Origin: an uncultured Latescibacterota bacterium
GTDB taxonomy: Bacteria > Latescibacterota > UBA2968
NCBI GenBank assembly: GCA_958295785.1
Contig: OY282377.1
Span: 820,394 to 884,393 of the forward strand
Direction: 5' to 3'
Length of the DNA: 64,000 nt
The first letter of the stretch is position 1; each line of letters opens with the position of its first letter. The translations under genes and the position numbers were made by a program. The notes under the pieces were generated by a model that saw only the letters and a list, made by a program, of their open reading frames with translations, was not told the DNA's origin and did not search any database. This document shows, in pieces, positions 27,747 through 36,928 of the stretch.

Positions 27747-28175
27747 AATACCAATTTGATTTTTATTTCTCCGTATCCCGCATCCCATCAGGGATAAATG
27801 AGGAATGGGGAACAGACTTACGTAAAGCGTTTGGCCCTACAGCATCGTTTGTTGCCTTTGATGCCTTCGGCGACTTCCTTTTTTTCAGCAGCAAAAAAAG
27901 GAAGCAAAAAATGCCGCTCTCATGCGCCGAGGGGTGCTCTGCACAGCGCAAAGCACTTTTGTAATAGGACGACATGCGCTGGCCTGCGAAGGAAGTTGCA
28001 AGATGGCTGTTGGTTGCGAGACGGCCTTGCGCGCTGTGCGCGATGGCATGATCGGATGGTCTTTTGGGATGGCATTTTTGCAATGGCTTCTCTGAATGAA
28101 TGCGTAACGGCAAGGGAATCAATGGCTGGCAACATAGCGCATCACATGAGGACAACTGAAAATCAATTTAGTATT
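27747..28175 (+). repeat. MITE-like dispersed repeat, copy D (full length)
   Basis: 429 bp bounded by inverted ends AATACCAATTTGATTTTT (27747-27764) and GAAAATCAATTTAGTATTA (28158-28176). It contains the T/A palindrome TTCCTTTTTTTCAGCAG...AAAAAAAGGAA near 27877-27905, the GC hairpin and the ACTGAAAATCAATTT end. It separates the two CoA-transferase subunit genes. Downstream follows TAGGGGGGTAGGTCCCGATA, also found after copy E. Confidence 0.9.
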
Positions 28176-28217
28176 AGGGGGGTAGGTCCCGATAATTTTA
28201 AGACTGCTTCTCAGTGG

Positions 28218-29216
28218 TCAACCCCCATTTTCCAGCCTTTGCAATTCTGTCAGACGAGCTTCTCCACCGCAGATTTGTAGATAGGTTTCAAAACAATCCA
28301 CGCCATACAGGTATTTGTCCAAAAATGCGCGATATGTGTCGGTATCCCGCTCGGCGGCCAGCCACGCCTTGAGGTGCGCTTCGTCTGAAAAGTATTCGCC
28401 GGCCATGTTGCCGGGATACGACCCCCAGGGGACATGGCACACGGCATTGACGCAAAACGCGGGGATCACCGTCGCATTGGGTTCGCGGCGGATCTCATCG
28501 GTGCTCACAACGCGCTCGGCACTCACAATCACATGTTTGGACGCGCGGGACAAATCCCAATCGGCCACGGTAATGCCCCGAATGCGACAATTGCCGTGCG
28601 CGTCGCTCTCGTGGACGTGAATCAGTGCCACATCGGGATACAGCGCGGGCACGGCGATCAGGGGTTTGCCCGTAAAGGGACATGCGATTGTTTTGGCGGC
28701 ACTCTCTTTGAACGTATCGGTGCCCAACATGCTGCGAATCGGCATAAAAGGCACGCCCGTTGCAGCGGCCCGAAACCGACAGGCCAGCGCGTAATTCGAC
28801 CACTCACACACTGCGACCTCGCCGCTCTCCATCAACCGCCGCGCCCGTGCGGACAATCCGCGCGCTTCCAATCCCACAATATAAGCCGCATCCACCCGCG
28901 ACAAAATCCGCTTTCCACTGCGCGTGCCCGCGGCTAAAATCTGAAAATCGTGTGTGGTGGTATGGCCGGCAAATCCCAAGTCCGCGCGCTCCTGCCGCAC
29001 AATCTCGTGCAACAGTGCCGTGGCGATGCGGTTGCCGCCGAATCCGCCAGACGCCACATAGTCCCCGTCGTGGACAAACTGGGCAATGGCATCGGATACA
29101 GACATCAACTTATTGGTCAACGCGCCCTTTTTGTGCCGAAAAAACGCCCGTGCAACGTCGGGGTCGGGATCGGTGAACAGGGGGCCTCGGCCGGTGTTTT
29201 CAGAGTTTGTCATCAT
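28218..29216 (-). CDS. CoA-transferase alpha subunit, glutaconate CoA-transferase type
   Basis: 332 residues of the family I CoA-transferase alpha type (GctA-like). Conserved stretches are ASGGFGGNRIATALLHEI near residue 55, the PFMPIRSMLGTD loop, and IHVHESDAHGNCRIRG near 210. It should pair with the beta subunit gene at 26933-27694, from which it is now divided by a 429-bp repeat. The start at 29216 is the first of two Met codons after AAAGAGAC. It follows the SDR gene on the same strand by 44 bases. Confidence 0.85.
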   Translation of the reverse strand: MMTNSENTGRGPLFTDPDPDVARAFFRHKKGALTNKLMSVSDAIAQFVHDGDYVASGGFGGNRIATALLHEIVRQERADLGFAGHTTTHDFQILAAGTRSGKRILSRVDAAYIVGLEARGLSARARRLMESGEVAVCEWSNYALACRFRAAATGVPFMPIRSMLGTDTFKESAAKTIACPFTGKPLIAVPALYPDVALIHVHESDAHGNCRIRGITVADWDLSRASKHVIVSAERVVSTDEIRREPNATVIPAFCVNAVCHVPWGSYPGNMAGEYFSDEAHLKAWLAAERDTDTYRAFLDKYLYGVDCFETYLQICGGEARLTELQRLENGG

Positions 29217-29260
29217 TTTGCAGTCTCTTTGGGCGAGTACAGAGACATCGCCCCTATACA

Positions 29261-30031
29261 TTACAACGCGGTCCAGCCGCCATCTACCAGCAGGGTATGT
29301 CCCGTAATGAGATCGGCAGCCGGGCTGGCCAAAAACACCACGGCGCCCACCACGTCTTCGGGTTGTCCAACGCGCCCGAGGGGAATGCGAGAAAGCATGT
29401 CTTCGCGCAACTGGGCATTGTCAAATGTCGATTGTGTCAACGGGGTCAAAATAAATGTCGGCCCCACGGCGTTGACCGCTATCCGATGGGGCGCCCACTC
29501 CACGGCCAACACGCGCGTCAGATTGACGACACCGGCTTTGCTCGAACAATACGCCGCGCGTTTGTAATAGCCCACCACCCCATTTTGAGACGCGATATTG
29601 ACAATTTTCCCACCGCCCGTTTCGATCATGGATCGCGCCACGCGCTGCGTCATAAAAAACAGCCCTTTTAAGTTCACGTCCAGCACCCCATCCCAATCGG
29701 CTTCTGTGACGTCGAGCGCGTCTTTTGGGATATTGACGCCCGCATTGTTCACCAGCACGTCAATCCGCCCGTACGCATCCAAAACTCGGCTGACCGCCGC
29801 GTCAATATCCGCGAGATTCGGCAGTTGCAAGGCCAATGGCAATGCCCTGTGTCCCAAATGTTCTATCGCTTCGCACACCCTGTCCAACGCGCCGATCTTG
29901 TGCGGCACTTCGCACACGGCCACATCGGCCCCCGCCTCGGCCACTGCCAGCGCAATGGCCCGCCCAATGCCCGAACCACCGCCCGTGACCAAGGCCACTT
30001 TACCATCCAATCGCATGCTGGGCAAAACCAT
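29261..30031 (-). CDS. Short-chain dehydrogenase/reductase, FabG-like
   Basis: 256 residues of classical SDR type, close to 3-oxoacyl reductases and sugar dehydrogenases. The cofactor motif is TGGGSGIGRA near residue 16, then NNAGVNIP near 93. The catalytic S and Y are in NIASQNGVVGYYKRAAYCSSK. AAGGAG precedes ATG 30031. It is the first gene of the SDR-CoA transferase-hem run, so it may act on an acyl or hydroxyacid substrate of the CoA-transferase. That link is positional only. Confidence 0.88.
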   Translation of the reverse strand: MVLPSMRLDGKVALVTGGGSGIGRAIALAVAEAGADVAVCEVPHKIGALDRVCEAIEHLGHRALPLALQLPNLADIDAAVSRVLDAYGRIDVLVNNAGVNIPKDALDVTEADWDGVLDVNLKGLFFMTQRVARSMIETGGGKIVNIASQNGVVGYYKRAAYCSSKAGVVNLTRVLAVEWAPHRIAVNAVGPTFILTPLTQSTFDNAQLREDMLSRIPLGRVGQPEDVVGAVVFLASPAADLITGHTLLVDGGWTAL

Positions 30032-30127
30032 CGTGAAACTCCTTAAAGGCGGGTGAGACGTAAGACGTGAGAGGTGAAATGCAATTAGCTTTCAGCTAAG
30101 AATCCACATCCCGCGCCGATATGCCTT

Positions 30128-33025
30128 TTACGTCTCGCCGCTCCTGTAAGAAATGTGCTTTTCCGTATGTCGGCAAGAGCCATCGCTTTTGCCGCGGAAA
30201 TTTTTACATCCCCAGAATTGACCGTAAGGCCCTCGCCGCTGAACCATGTCTGCGCCACAGGCCGGGCACAGGGGTAGCCATGAGTCGCAGGCCGGATCGA
30301 GACATACCTTGAAGCGGTCAACGCGCCGCATGGGGTTGTCGCACTGTTGGCATCCGTTTTCGGCGTGTTTGCACAGGGGGTAATGGTTACATCCGTAAAA
30401 CACCCCGGATTTTCCCCGTCTGGCGACGAGGGTACCCGTCTCGCACGCCACACAACGGATGAGATCGGCAGACGCCTGCGCCAAAGGGGTCTCAAATTCA
30501 TTGCGTTCCACGGGATAGTTGTCGTCCAACAACTCGGTCACAAACTCGGAAGCCGCTGCCATATCCACGATCAAATACACGCGCTGTTTGGCGCGGGTCA
30601 GGGCAACGTAAAACAACCGGCGTTCTTCTGCATGCGGAAAATCATCTGGCGCGGGCAACAGGGCTTCGAGCAGGGGATGGGAAATTTTCTGCGAGGGAAA
30701 TCCGTATTTGCCGCGCCCAAGACCCAATACGACGACGTAATCGGCTTCCAACCCCTTCGCGCCGTGAACCGTGTTCGACTCAATGGACAGGGTGGGGTAT
30801 TGCTTCTGCAACGCCGTCATCTCAGCCGCATCTGGCAAATTAAAATGAAATCTGCCGAGCAAATAGACCGAACAGCCTTCTTTCGCCCGTGCGGCGACAT
30901 GTGTCAACACGCGGTGCAGGCGATCATCACAATCCGACTCGTGCGGCTTCGCCTGACGCAATAAAGAGACCGCGGGGCGTTTGACGGTCGCGTGCGTGGT
31001 CAAAGACTTTTTGACCTGCGTCGGATTTTCGAGCACAAACCGCGAGGCAATGTCGCAGATGCTGTTGTTGAACCGAAAGGTTTTTTCCAGGACGGTGATT
31101 TTGGTCGGCCCAAATTTTGCCTCAAATGCCGTTGTGAACCGAATGTCGCTGCCCGTAAAGCGATAAATGGACTGCCAATCGTCGCCCACGCAAAACAGCG
31201 AACACGCATCGGCAGATTTTTTTAGCGCGTTGACGAGGCGGGCGCGCGGGTCGGAGATGTCCTGAAATTCATCGACCAAAATATATCGCCAGTGGGGGAC
31301 AAAGCGACCCGTTTCTACGTATTCGATAGCTCTGCCGATCATGTCGTCAAAGTCGATGTGTCGGTTTTTGGCGAGGAACTTTTGATATGCCTCATAGATC
31401 GGCATCAAAATTTTCAGGGCGTGCCGAAGTTGATCGGAATCGATATTCCGAAGTTGATCCGGGCCGAGCAAACTGTTTTTGTACCGCCGCAACAAATTCG
31501 CGAGCAATTGGGTCAACGCGCCAACCTCGCCAAATTCCCGCAGCGTATCCAGCATCTCATCCGGCGATATGGGATCAAATGCGACGCCGGCCCGCGTCAA
31601 TTTTTCCTCCAGGCCCGCGAGCAAGTTGCCTTCGGTATGTTCGTAGTAATGGGTTTCGATCAGGCGCGTCCCGTGCTTTTTGTGCAGGTCGCGCTTCCAG
31701 GCAATGTCGCGGTGATACTTCTTTTTATCGACAAAAGGCGCGGTATTGCCATCGCGGTCAATGCCCAAGTGCTCGATGTAGATACCGTGCTCGGGCAAAT
31801 AAAAATCGGGCTGGTATTGCCGAAATTTCAGCCCGCGCGTCGCGTGCTCGTAATCGGCTTCGTATCGATATGCGACGCCGAGTTTGAACAGGTGATTGGC
31901 GATCAAACACTCGCCCAGGCTTTTGACCATTTCCCCCTTGAGGGTGCGAATCTCATTTGCAAGAATATGCTCGAAGTACTCGCCTTTGGTTTCAAAATCA
32001 AAGGGATTGACCACTTGGTACAGGTAATAACCGAAATAATCGAGAACCAATTGTTTGTACCTCGGCCTCGCCAACATCTCCTTGAACCACTGATCGACGT
32101 GCTTGTTCAGCAACGCGCCGTCTTGCGCCAAAGGCGAGATCGAGGGCCGCGCGTTTTCGACTGACGCGATGATGTCCATGCCCAATTTGTGGAACGTACT
32201 GGCAACAATGCCTTTTTCGCCCACGCGCTCGTCCAAGCGTTCCTGCATTTCTCGCGCTGCCTTGTTTGCAAATGCCAGCATGAGAATCTGATCGGGTGTG
32301 GCCTGCCCGCTTTTGATCAAAAAGCCCGCCCGCGCCACCATTGTACTGGTCTTGCCCGTGCCCGCGCCGGCCAGCACCAAATTATTGTCTTCGTCTATCA
32401 CACACGCATCGCGCTGGCTCTCGATTAAAGGGTTGCTCTCCACCCGATCAAAATAGGCTGAAAATCGCGCTTTGAGGCGGTTGGCGTATTGGGCGCGAAA
32501 ATTTTCCACCTCCCGATCTGTCCAGTGCGCGATCTCTTGCACGAGCAAAAAATCCGCATGGATGGCGCGATCTAAGCAACTCGCGGCCGGCACGTTGCGA
32601 AATTGATGGAGCGTTTCCCGCGCCAGTGCTTTGGCCTTCAGATAGCGGGACTGCCGCAGATACCCCATGTCCAGCAATTTGTCGAGCTTTTCGGCGCACC
32701 GGCGCACCGCAGGCGCGAGTTTTTGATCGTCTTGCAACCAATGCCGGTAATCCCGCAACCAGTCGAAAAATCCCGCCACCTCTGAGTCGCGCAATCCTTT
32801 GAGTTGTTGCGCCCCGCGATCCGTTTGCAATGCCAATTCTGAAAACAGCCGCCCGCGATGCCATGCTGTTGCTCGCGTCAGATTTTCAATGAACACTTTG
32901 CAGGGGGCGGCGTTTCCCTTTTTCAAAATCAGGCCATCGGATGAAATTGAAAGGATCGCCTTCCTCGCGCCCAAGAGACGCGGGAGCCAGTGTGGGGTTA
33001 GGATTTTGTTTTGGATGGTATTCAT
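30128..33025 (-). CDS. UvrD/Rep superfamily DNA helicase, HelD (helicase IV)-like, with C-terminal zinc fingers
   Basis: About 965 residues. Superfamily 1A helicase motifs: GAGTGKTSTMVARAG (Walker A, near 228), ILVDEFQDIS (DExx, near 575), GDDWQSIYRF, and HGAKGLEADYVV near 790. The middle (about 395-470) carries YQPDFYLPEHGIYIEHLGID, a stretch typical of the HelD-like proteins and reminiscent of a nuclease-like fold. The C-terminus has at least two topoisomerase-type zinc fingers (CVACETG...CNHYPLCKH and CPACGADM...CKNF). Length is greater than E. coli helicase IV, mainly through these fingers. The family is linked to recombination and replication repair. Confidence 0.88.
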   Translation of the reverse strand: MNTIQNKILTPHWLPRLLGARKAILSISSDGLILKKGNAAPCKVFIENLTRATAWHRGRLFSELALQTDRGAQQLKGLRDSEVAGFFDWLRDYRHWLQDDQKLAPAVRRCAEKLDKLLDMGYLRQSRYLKAKALARETLHQFRNVPAASCLDRAIHADFLLVQEIAHWTDREVENFRAQYANRLKARFSAYFDRVESNPLIESQRDACVIDEDNNLVLAGAGTGKTSTMVARAGFLIKSGQATPDQILMLAFANKAAREMQERLDERVGEKGIVASTFHKLGMDIIASVENARPSISPLAQDGALLNKHVDQWFKEMLARPRYKQLVLDYFGYYLYQVVNPFDFETKGEYFEHILANEIRTLKGEMVKSLGECLIANHLFKLGVAYRYEADYEHATRGLKFRQYQPDFYLPEHGIYIEHLGIDRDGNTAPFVDKKKYHRDIAWKRDLHKKHGTRLIETHYYEHTEGNLLAGLEEKLTRAGVAFDPISPDEMLDTLREFGEVGALTQLLANLLRRYKNSLLGPDQLRNIDSDQLRHALKILMPIYEAYQKFLAKNRHIDFDDMIGRAIEYVETGRFVPHWRYILVDEFQDISDPRARLVNALKKSADACSLFCVGDDWQSIYRFTGSDIRFTTAFEAKFGPTKITVLEKTFRFNNSICDIASRFVLENPTQVKKSLTTHATVKRPAVSLLRQAKPHESDCDDRLHRVLTHVAARAKEGCSVYLLGRFHFNLPDAAEMTALQKQYPTLSIESNTVHGAKGLEADYVVVLGLGRGKYGFPSQKISHPLLEALLPAPDDFPHAEERRLFYVALTRAKQRVYLIVDMAAASEFVTELLDDNYPVERNEFETPLAQASADLIRCVACETGTLVARRGKSGVFYGCNHYPLCKHAENGCQQCDNPMRRVDRFKVCLDPACDSWLPLCPACGADMVQRRGPYGQFWGCKNFRGKSDGSCRHTEKHISYRSGET

Positions 33026-33035
33026 ACATATAAAC

Positions 33036-33068
33036 AAAGAAAAAGCCCCCTTACTCCGGAGACTTTTC
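33036..33068 (-). terminator. Possible terminator after clpP
   Basis: On the minus strand AAGTCTCC pairs with GGGGGCTT across a GGAGTAA loop (8 bp with three G-U pairs), followed by TTTTT. It lies 30 bases after the clpP stop. The G-U content makes it moderate. Confidence 0.5.
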
Positions 33069-33097
33069 TTTTAAAAAAAATGAGTGCCCAACGGCAT

Positions 33098-33715
33098 TTA
33101 AGGATCTATCTCGTCGAACCCATTCACAACCCGACCAATCAACCCATACGCCACGGCCTCATCGGGACTCATCCAGTAATCTCGATCCGTGTCTTCCTGC
33201 ACTTTTTCGAGTGGCTGGCCGGTCTCTCGGGCATACATCTCGTTGATCTTTTGCTTGATCTTCAACACTTCCTCGGCCGTGCGCCGCACGTCTTCGGCCG
33301 CGCCTTGAAATTGCATCGAGGGTTGGTGAATCATAATGCGCGAATTTGGCAGGGCCAACCGATCTTCTTTTTTTGCGGCCAGCATAATCACCGTCGCCGC
33401 ACTGGCCGACAGGCCCGCGCTGATAATTTTTACTTCGGGCCGTATAAACCGAATCATATCGTAAATCGCAAACCCGTCATGCACGCTGCCACCGGGTGAA
33501 TTGATAAAAATTTTGATCGGCTTTTCCGGGGCTTCATGATCTAAAAACAGCAACTGACCTGTTACTTTGGCGGTCAGTCTATGATCCACGGAATCGGAAA
33601 TTAAAATCGTGCGGGCGTCCATCAATCCCTTGCCCCAAAATGCAGTACCGTTTTCAGACGCCTCTTCTTCCTCTTCGTTTTCTTCTTCGAAGAGCACCTC
33701 GGCCTCACAAATCAT
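33098..33715 (-). CDS. clpP: ATP-dependent Clp protease proteolytic subunit
   Basis: 205 residues, normal ClpP size. Catalytic triad regions are visible: GLSASAATV with the Ser at the usual position, RIMIHQPS with the His, and TDRDYWMS with the Asp. The start is placed at 33715 because GGAGG lies five bases upstream of ATGATTTGTGAGG; the longer frame to 33796 has no such support. The N-terminus is unusually acidic (EEENEEEEEASE). The partner ATPase (ClpX, ClpA or ClpC) is not in the window. ClpP degrades unfolded or tagged proteins in the cytoplasm. Confidence 0.93.
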   Translation of the reverse strand: MICEAEVLFEEENEEEEEASENGTAFWGKGLMDARTILISDSVDHRLTAKVTGQLLFLDHEAPEKPIKIFINSPGGSVHDGFAIYDMIRFIRPEVKIISAGLSASAATVIMLAAKKEDRLALPNSRIMIHQPSMQFQGAAEDVRRTAEEVLKIKQKINEMYARETGQPLEKVQEDTDRDYWMSPDEAVAYGLIGRVVNGFDEIDP

Positions 33716-33796
33716 CTCGTCCTCCAAAAATAAATGCGACCACAGCATCATAAAAGCAACCGCGAGTGAACGATTCAATTTATCCCATATTCCCAT

Positions 33797-35086
33797 TCAA
33801 GTCAAGGGGTTTGCCGTCGATTGGGCCAGCGCGTCTTCCGGCTTGGGGATGTTCACAAACCATGCGGCGAGGGCAATGAGCAACACGGGCGGGGCCAGCG
33901 CGTAAAACGCGGGGGCATAAGTGCCCGCAGAGCTAAAAGTATCCGCAATAAACCAGGGGCCGATTGCGGACGCCAAAACCGCAAACACCTGTGCGGCCCC
34001 CTGAATTTTGCCCAGATGAAGGCGGCCAAAAATATCTGCCCAAGCCGTAAAAAAAATCACGGAAACCACGCCACCCGAAAAACCGAGCAGGCCCGCGTGT
34101 CCCAGAACTTGCCACGCGGTGTCGAGGTGGGGAAACGCGAGCAAGTAAATGCCAACCGCCAGCATCGCAACGGTCATCAGCCTGCCCAAAGACCAATAGC
34201 GCGCGGCCCAACCCGCCAGAAAATTCCCCAATAACCCGGTCGCCATGAACGCGGCCATCGCGTTTTGAAACGCGGTTTCATCAAACCCGAGTTCGCCCAA
34301 TATCGACTGATTGAACAGCATCACCCCTGCGATGATCAAATTGTAGAGCGCGCTACCGATGGCAAACACCCAAAAAGCCGGGGTCAACAGTGCTTGGACG
34401 AGGGTAAATCCAATCACCGGGTCAGGCACTTTGTCATCTTCGACAAGCTCTGTATCCAGCCCCACGGATTCGGGGTCGCGCCTGACAAATAGCGGGGACA
34501 GACCCGCGACGATCAGCAAAATCCATCCCATGCCCGACCACATCACCCGCCAACCGCGGTTGAGAACCACATCGCCAGCAACGACAATGGCCACGGCAAA
34601 GCCCACGCTCATCAGAACGGCAAAAATGCCCATGGCAATGCTCAAGCGGCGCACGAACCATTTGCCAACAATAGTCAGGCTGACCACAGACAGCGCGCTT
34701 TGCCCTATGCCGCGCATAAAAATGAGCAGAAAAAGCAGGATGCCAAAACTCGCCACATGGCTAAATTGCAATACCAACGCGCTTAGCACAAAGAGCACCG
34801 CTGTCACGACAGCGCGCACCCCAAAGCGATCGATGGCGATGCCGCAGATCACATTGAACAACGCCCCACCGATAGTCGCCCAAAAATTCATCTTCGCAAA
34901 CACGAGTCGGGAAAGGCCCAAATCCGCGATCAAAGGCTCTGTGATCAAGCCAATGCCAACACTTCTGCCCGGCAGCGTTGCGACCATTGCGATAGCCGCA
35001 AAAACCAAATTCACCCAGCCGTAATAAAAGGGAATGCGCGCGGGCCATGCATTGCCAAAAATATTTTTGAACATCAATGCCCCCAT
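33797..35086 (-). CDS. Major facilitator superfamily transporter
   Basis: 429 residues with 12 predicted transmembrane helices of MFS type. GIAIDRFGVRAV between helices 2 and 3 is the usual motif-A position. The first block runs to about 210 and the second from about 240. Substrate unknown. The start at 35086 has AGAGGCG upstream; the open frame reaching 35137 runs into the terminator of the preceding gene, which argues against the longer start. Confidence 0.88.
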   Translation of the reverse strand: MGALMFKNIFGNAWPARIPFYYGWVNLVFAAIAMVATLPGRSVGIGLITEPLIADLGLSRLVFAKMNFWATIGGALFNVICGIAIDRFGVRAVVTAVLFVLSALVLQFSHVASFGILLFLLIFMRGIGQSALSVVSLTIVGKWFVRRLSIAMGIFAVLMSVGFAVAIVVAGDVVLNRGWRVMWSGMGWILLIVAGLSPLFVRRDPESVGLDTELVEDDKVPDPVIGFTLVQALLTPAFWVFAIGSALYNLIIAGVMLFNQSILGELGFDETAFQNAMAAFMATGLLGNFLAGWAARYWSLGRLMTVAMLAVGIYLLAFPHLDTAWQVLGHAGLLGFSGGVVSVIFFTAWADIFGRLHLGKIQGAAQVFAVLASAIGPWFIADTFSSAGTYAPAFYALAPPVLLIALAAWFVNIPKPEDALAQSTANPLT

Positions 35087-35113
35087 GTGAAAATCGCCTC
35101 TAAACACAAAATC

Positions 35114-35153
35114 AAAAAGCTCCAACAAGCCGTTCATTTTGTCGGAGCTTTTG
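35114..35153 (-). terminator. Rho-independent terminator of the TIGR04255 cassette
   Basis: On the minus strand AAAAGCTCCGACAA pairs with TTGTTGGAGCTTTT around a short loop and runs into TTTTTGATTTTG. It lies 17 bases after the stop at 35170. Confidence 0.88.
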
Positions 35154-35169
35154 CTAATTGAAAAGGGGT

Positions 35170-35727
35170 TTAATCTGGTAAAGCAATCCTACCTCTAAAA
35201 TTGTAAAACCTCTGCATGAGATGCTGAACATAGACTGGCGGGACAACGGCAATCCGATCTATACCCCCCTTTGCGATTGCTCGATAAATGCTTAAAGTTG
35301 CAATGCCAAAGACATTTTTGAAATCCATATACAAATCGGGCAGAACGCGATCACTGTTTGCAATCGACGCTTCTTGGAGATGGTGGTACCTTTCGTTTTG
35401 GTTGCTCTTTACATTTCTGAACAAACTCGAATTGAGATTGCTTCTATCGCGAATATTCTCTTCCTCGTAAATTTCACACAAAAAAATCTGGGCAAGTTCG
35501 TTTTGTGGCTTTTGAGGGCCTGTAACCCGCGATACATAATCCCATTCTAAATCACACGCAGGATTCATCACCATTGCCAAGTTATGTTCAATAATATTGA
35601 ATGTTATTTCCAAATCCCCTAGCGGAGCTTGGACAGGCACATCTGCCACAAATTCATGTACACCAAACAATATCTCACCTTGGATCAGGGCGCGATCTTT
35701 CGGGGAAGGTTCATATTCAAATGACAC
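35170..35727 (-). CDS. Uncharacterised protein, third gene of TIGR04255 cassette
   Basis: 185 residues with no recognised domain. Soluble, no signal peptide or membrane segment. Notable are VMNPACDLEWD near residue 53 (a Cys-Asp pair within a hydrophobic strand), a Glu-rich CEIYEEE near 84, and NERYHHL near 112, ending RFYNFRGRIALPD. Base composition is AT-richer than in most neighbours. It starts 10 bases after the small gene at 35737 and is followed by a strong terminator, so three genes share one transcript. Confidence 0.7.
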   Translation of the reverse strand: MSFEYEPSPKDRALIQGEILFGVHEFVADVPVQAPLGDLEITFNIIEHNLAMVMNPACDLEWDYVSRVTGPQKPQNELAQIFLCEIYEEENIRDRSNLNSSLFRNVKSNQNERYHHLQEASIANSDRVLPDLYMDFKNVFGIATLSIYRAIAKGGIDRIAVVPPVYVQHLMQRFYNFRGRIALPD

Positions 35728-35736
35728 GTCATATCC

Positions 35737-36066
35737 TCAACCGTCAAAAACCAATTCTGGTCGAGGAATGGCTTTCCCGACTTTGGCTATTTGGGGGGCT
35801 AACCCTTGGTTCTTCAACTGGAACTGGGCAGGTGGTGGCGATTGCAAATGAAATTGAAAAATATCTGCCAAGGTCTCCAAAGCCTCTTTTAAGCCTTGTG
35901 CTGGCAAACCCGATATGAGCAGATGACACAAGAATCTTTGGATGACTTCAGGCGTCTCTCCCTCTTGCTCATTGGAAAAGTTGATCTCTTGCCCCAGCGC
36001 CCCCACTGTACCACTCAACTTCCAATATCCCTTTTCATCTCGCCCTTCATTTGGGCCCAAGGGCAT
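35737..36066 (-). CDS. Uncharacterised small protein, second gene of TIGR04255 cassette
   Basis: About 109 residues if started at ATG 36066, overlapping the upstream gene's end by 20 bases; a longer start at 36156 would overlap by 110 bases and is less likely. Sequence ELGXINFSNEQEG-like strands and a VIQRFLCHLLISGLPAQGLKEAL helical part suggest a small mixed fold. No known domain. AT-rich like the other two cassette genes. Confidence 0.55.
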   Translation of the reverse strand: MPLGPNEGRDEKGYWKLSGTVGALGQEINFSNEQEGETPEVIQRFLCHLLISGLPAQGLKEALETLADIFQFHLQSPPPAQFQLKNQGLAPQIAKVGKAIPRPELVFDG

Positions 36067-36853
36067 CTCTGAGCTTATTTGAAAGCGTCCACCGGAAGAG
36101 GTTTCCCGCCGTGCGATTAAAGAAATTAAGGATTGCAGGGATTGCATCAAATTCACTCCTTTCTTCGGTATAACAGTCTGTATCTATCAAATACTGCACT
36201 TGGTCATCTCTGTAAATTAGACCGTGTCTAAGTCTTACCTTTGACGTTTCTTTTTTATTAATATCAAATTCTGCTTCAGAATGGATACGGGATGGCGCAA
36301 TCTGAAGATTGGTGTCGCCAAGCAACCCAATAAGAGCGGGATTCAGCAATTCTGCCCACTCCGTCCCATCCAAACCGATTTTCTCTCGGTCAATTATATC
36401 GATGTATCTAAGTCCGATTCTGGTGTAAAAATTGGGTTTGTATTCTTCCTCCAATGCGCGAGCAACGAGATTCATTGCCTCGCTGAAATTTTCCCAACTT
36501 TTGTAGCCATTGTCAGTAAGCGCGATAAAACCCTGAGTCAGATTGACGTGTTTTTCTTTGTTTTCAGATGTAAACCTGTGATTTGGCCCTTCGGAAATTT
36601 TAAGAGAACCGATATTTGAAAGTTGCTCTGCTATGCCCGCGATTTCCGCTGGAAAATATGCGTTTTCTTTCTCGTAATAGGGGTATTGCGACCTGATCCG
36701 ATCTTGAAAATTAGATGGCAATTCGCTTGCAATTCTCAAAATCTCAGGAAATCGCAACTGACAAACAACCTTCTGTAAGGGATTGTTTGCGAATATTATT
36801 CTGTCGGATTCGGGAAAGGCCATATCGCACATCGTTATTTTTTTGAGGGTCAA
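36047..36853 (-). CDS. TIGR04255-family protein
   Basis: About 262 residues from ATG 36832; the frame also has a TTG at 36853. Matches the TIGR04255 group by the N-terminal NNPLQKVVCQLRFPEIL, the ...VNLTQGFIALTDNGYKSWENF block near 100, and YTRIGLRYIDII near 135. The family is known to be sporadically distributed with no function assigned. Here it leads a three-gene, AT-richer operon closed by a terminator, which fits an acquired module. Role in defence, toxin activity or another accessory process cannot be read from sequence. Confidence 0.8.
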   Translation of the reverse strand: MTLKKITMCDMAFPESDRIIFANNPLQKVVCQLRFPEILRIASELPSNFQDRIRSQYPYYEKENAYFPAEIAGIAEQLSNIGSLKISEGPNHRFTSENKEKHVNLTQGFIALTDNGYKSWENFSEAMNLVARALEEEYKPNFYTRIGLRYIDIIDREKIGLDGTEWAELLNPALIGLLGDTNLQIAPSRIHSEAEFDINKKETSKVRLRHGLIYRDDQVQYLIDTDCYTEERSEFDAIPAILNFFNRTAGNLFRWTLSNKLRDALGPK

Positions 36854-36928
36854 TGAACAAAAATGATACGGGCAAAACCCTGGGCGTCAAGCATTTTTTT
36901 GACGCTTTGCCCACCAAATGGGTTTCCG

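Noticed and set aside
33716-33796. Long N-terminus for ClpP starting at 33796
   Set aside because: The GGAGG site five bases before ATG 33715 and the family's usual length favour the shorter start.
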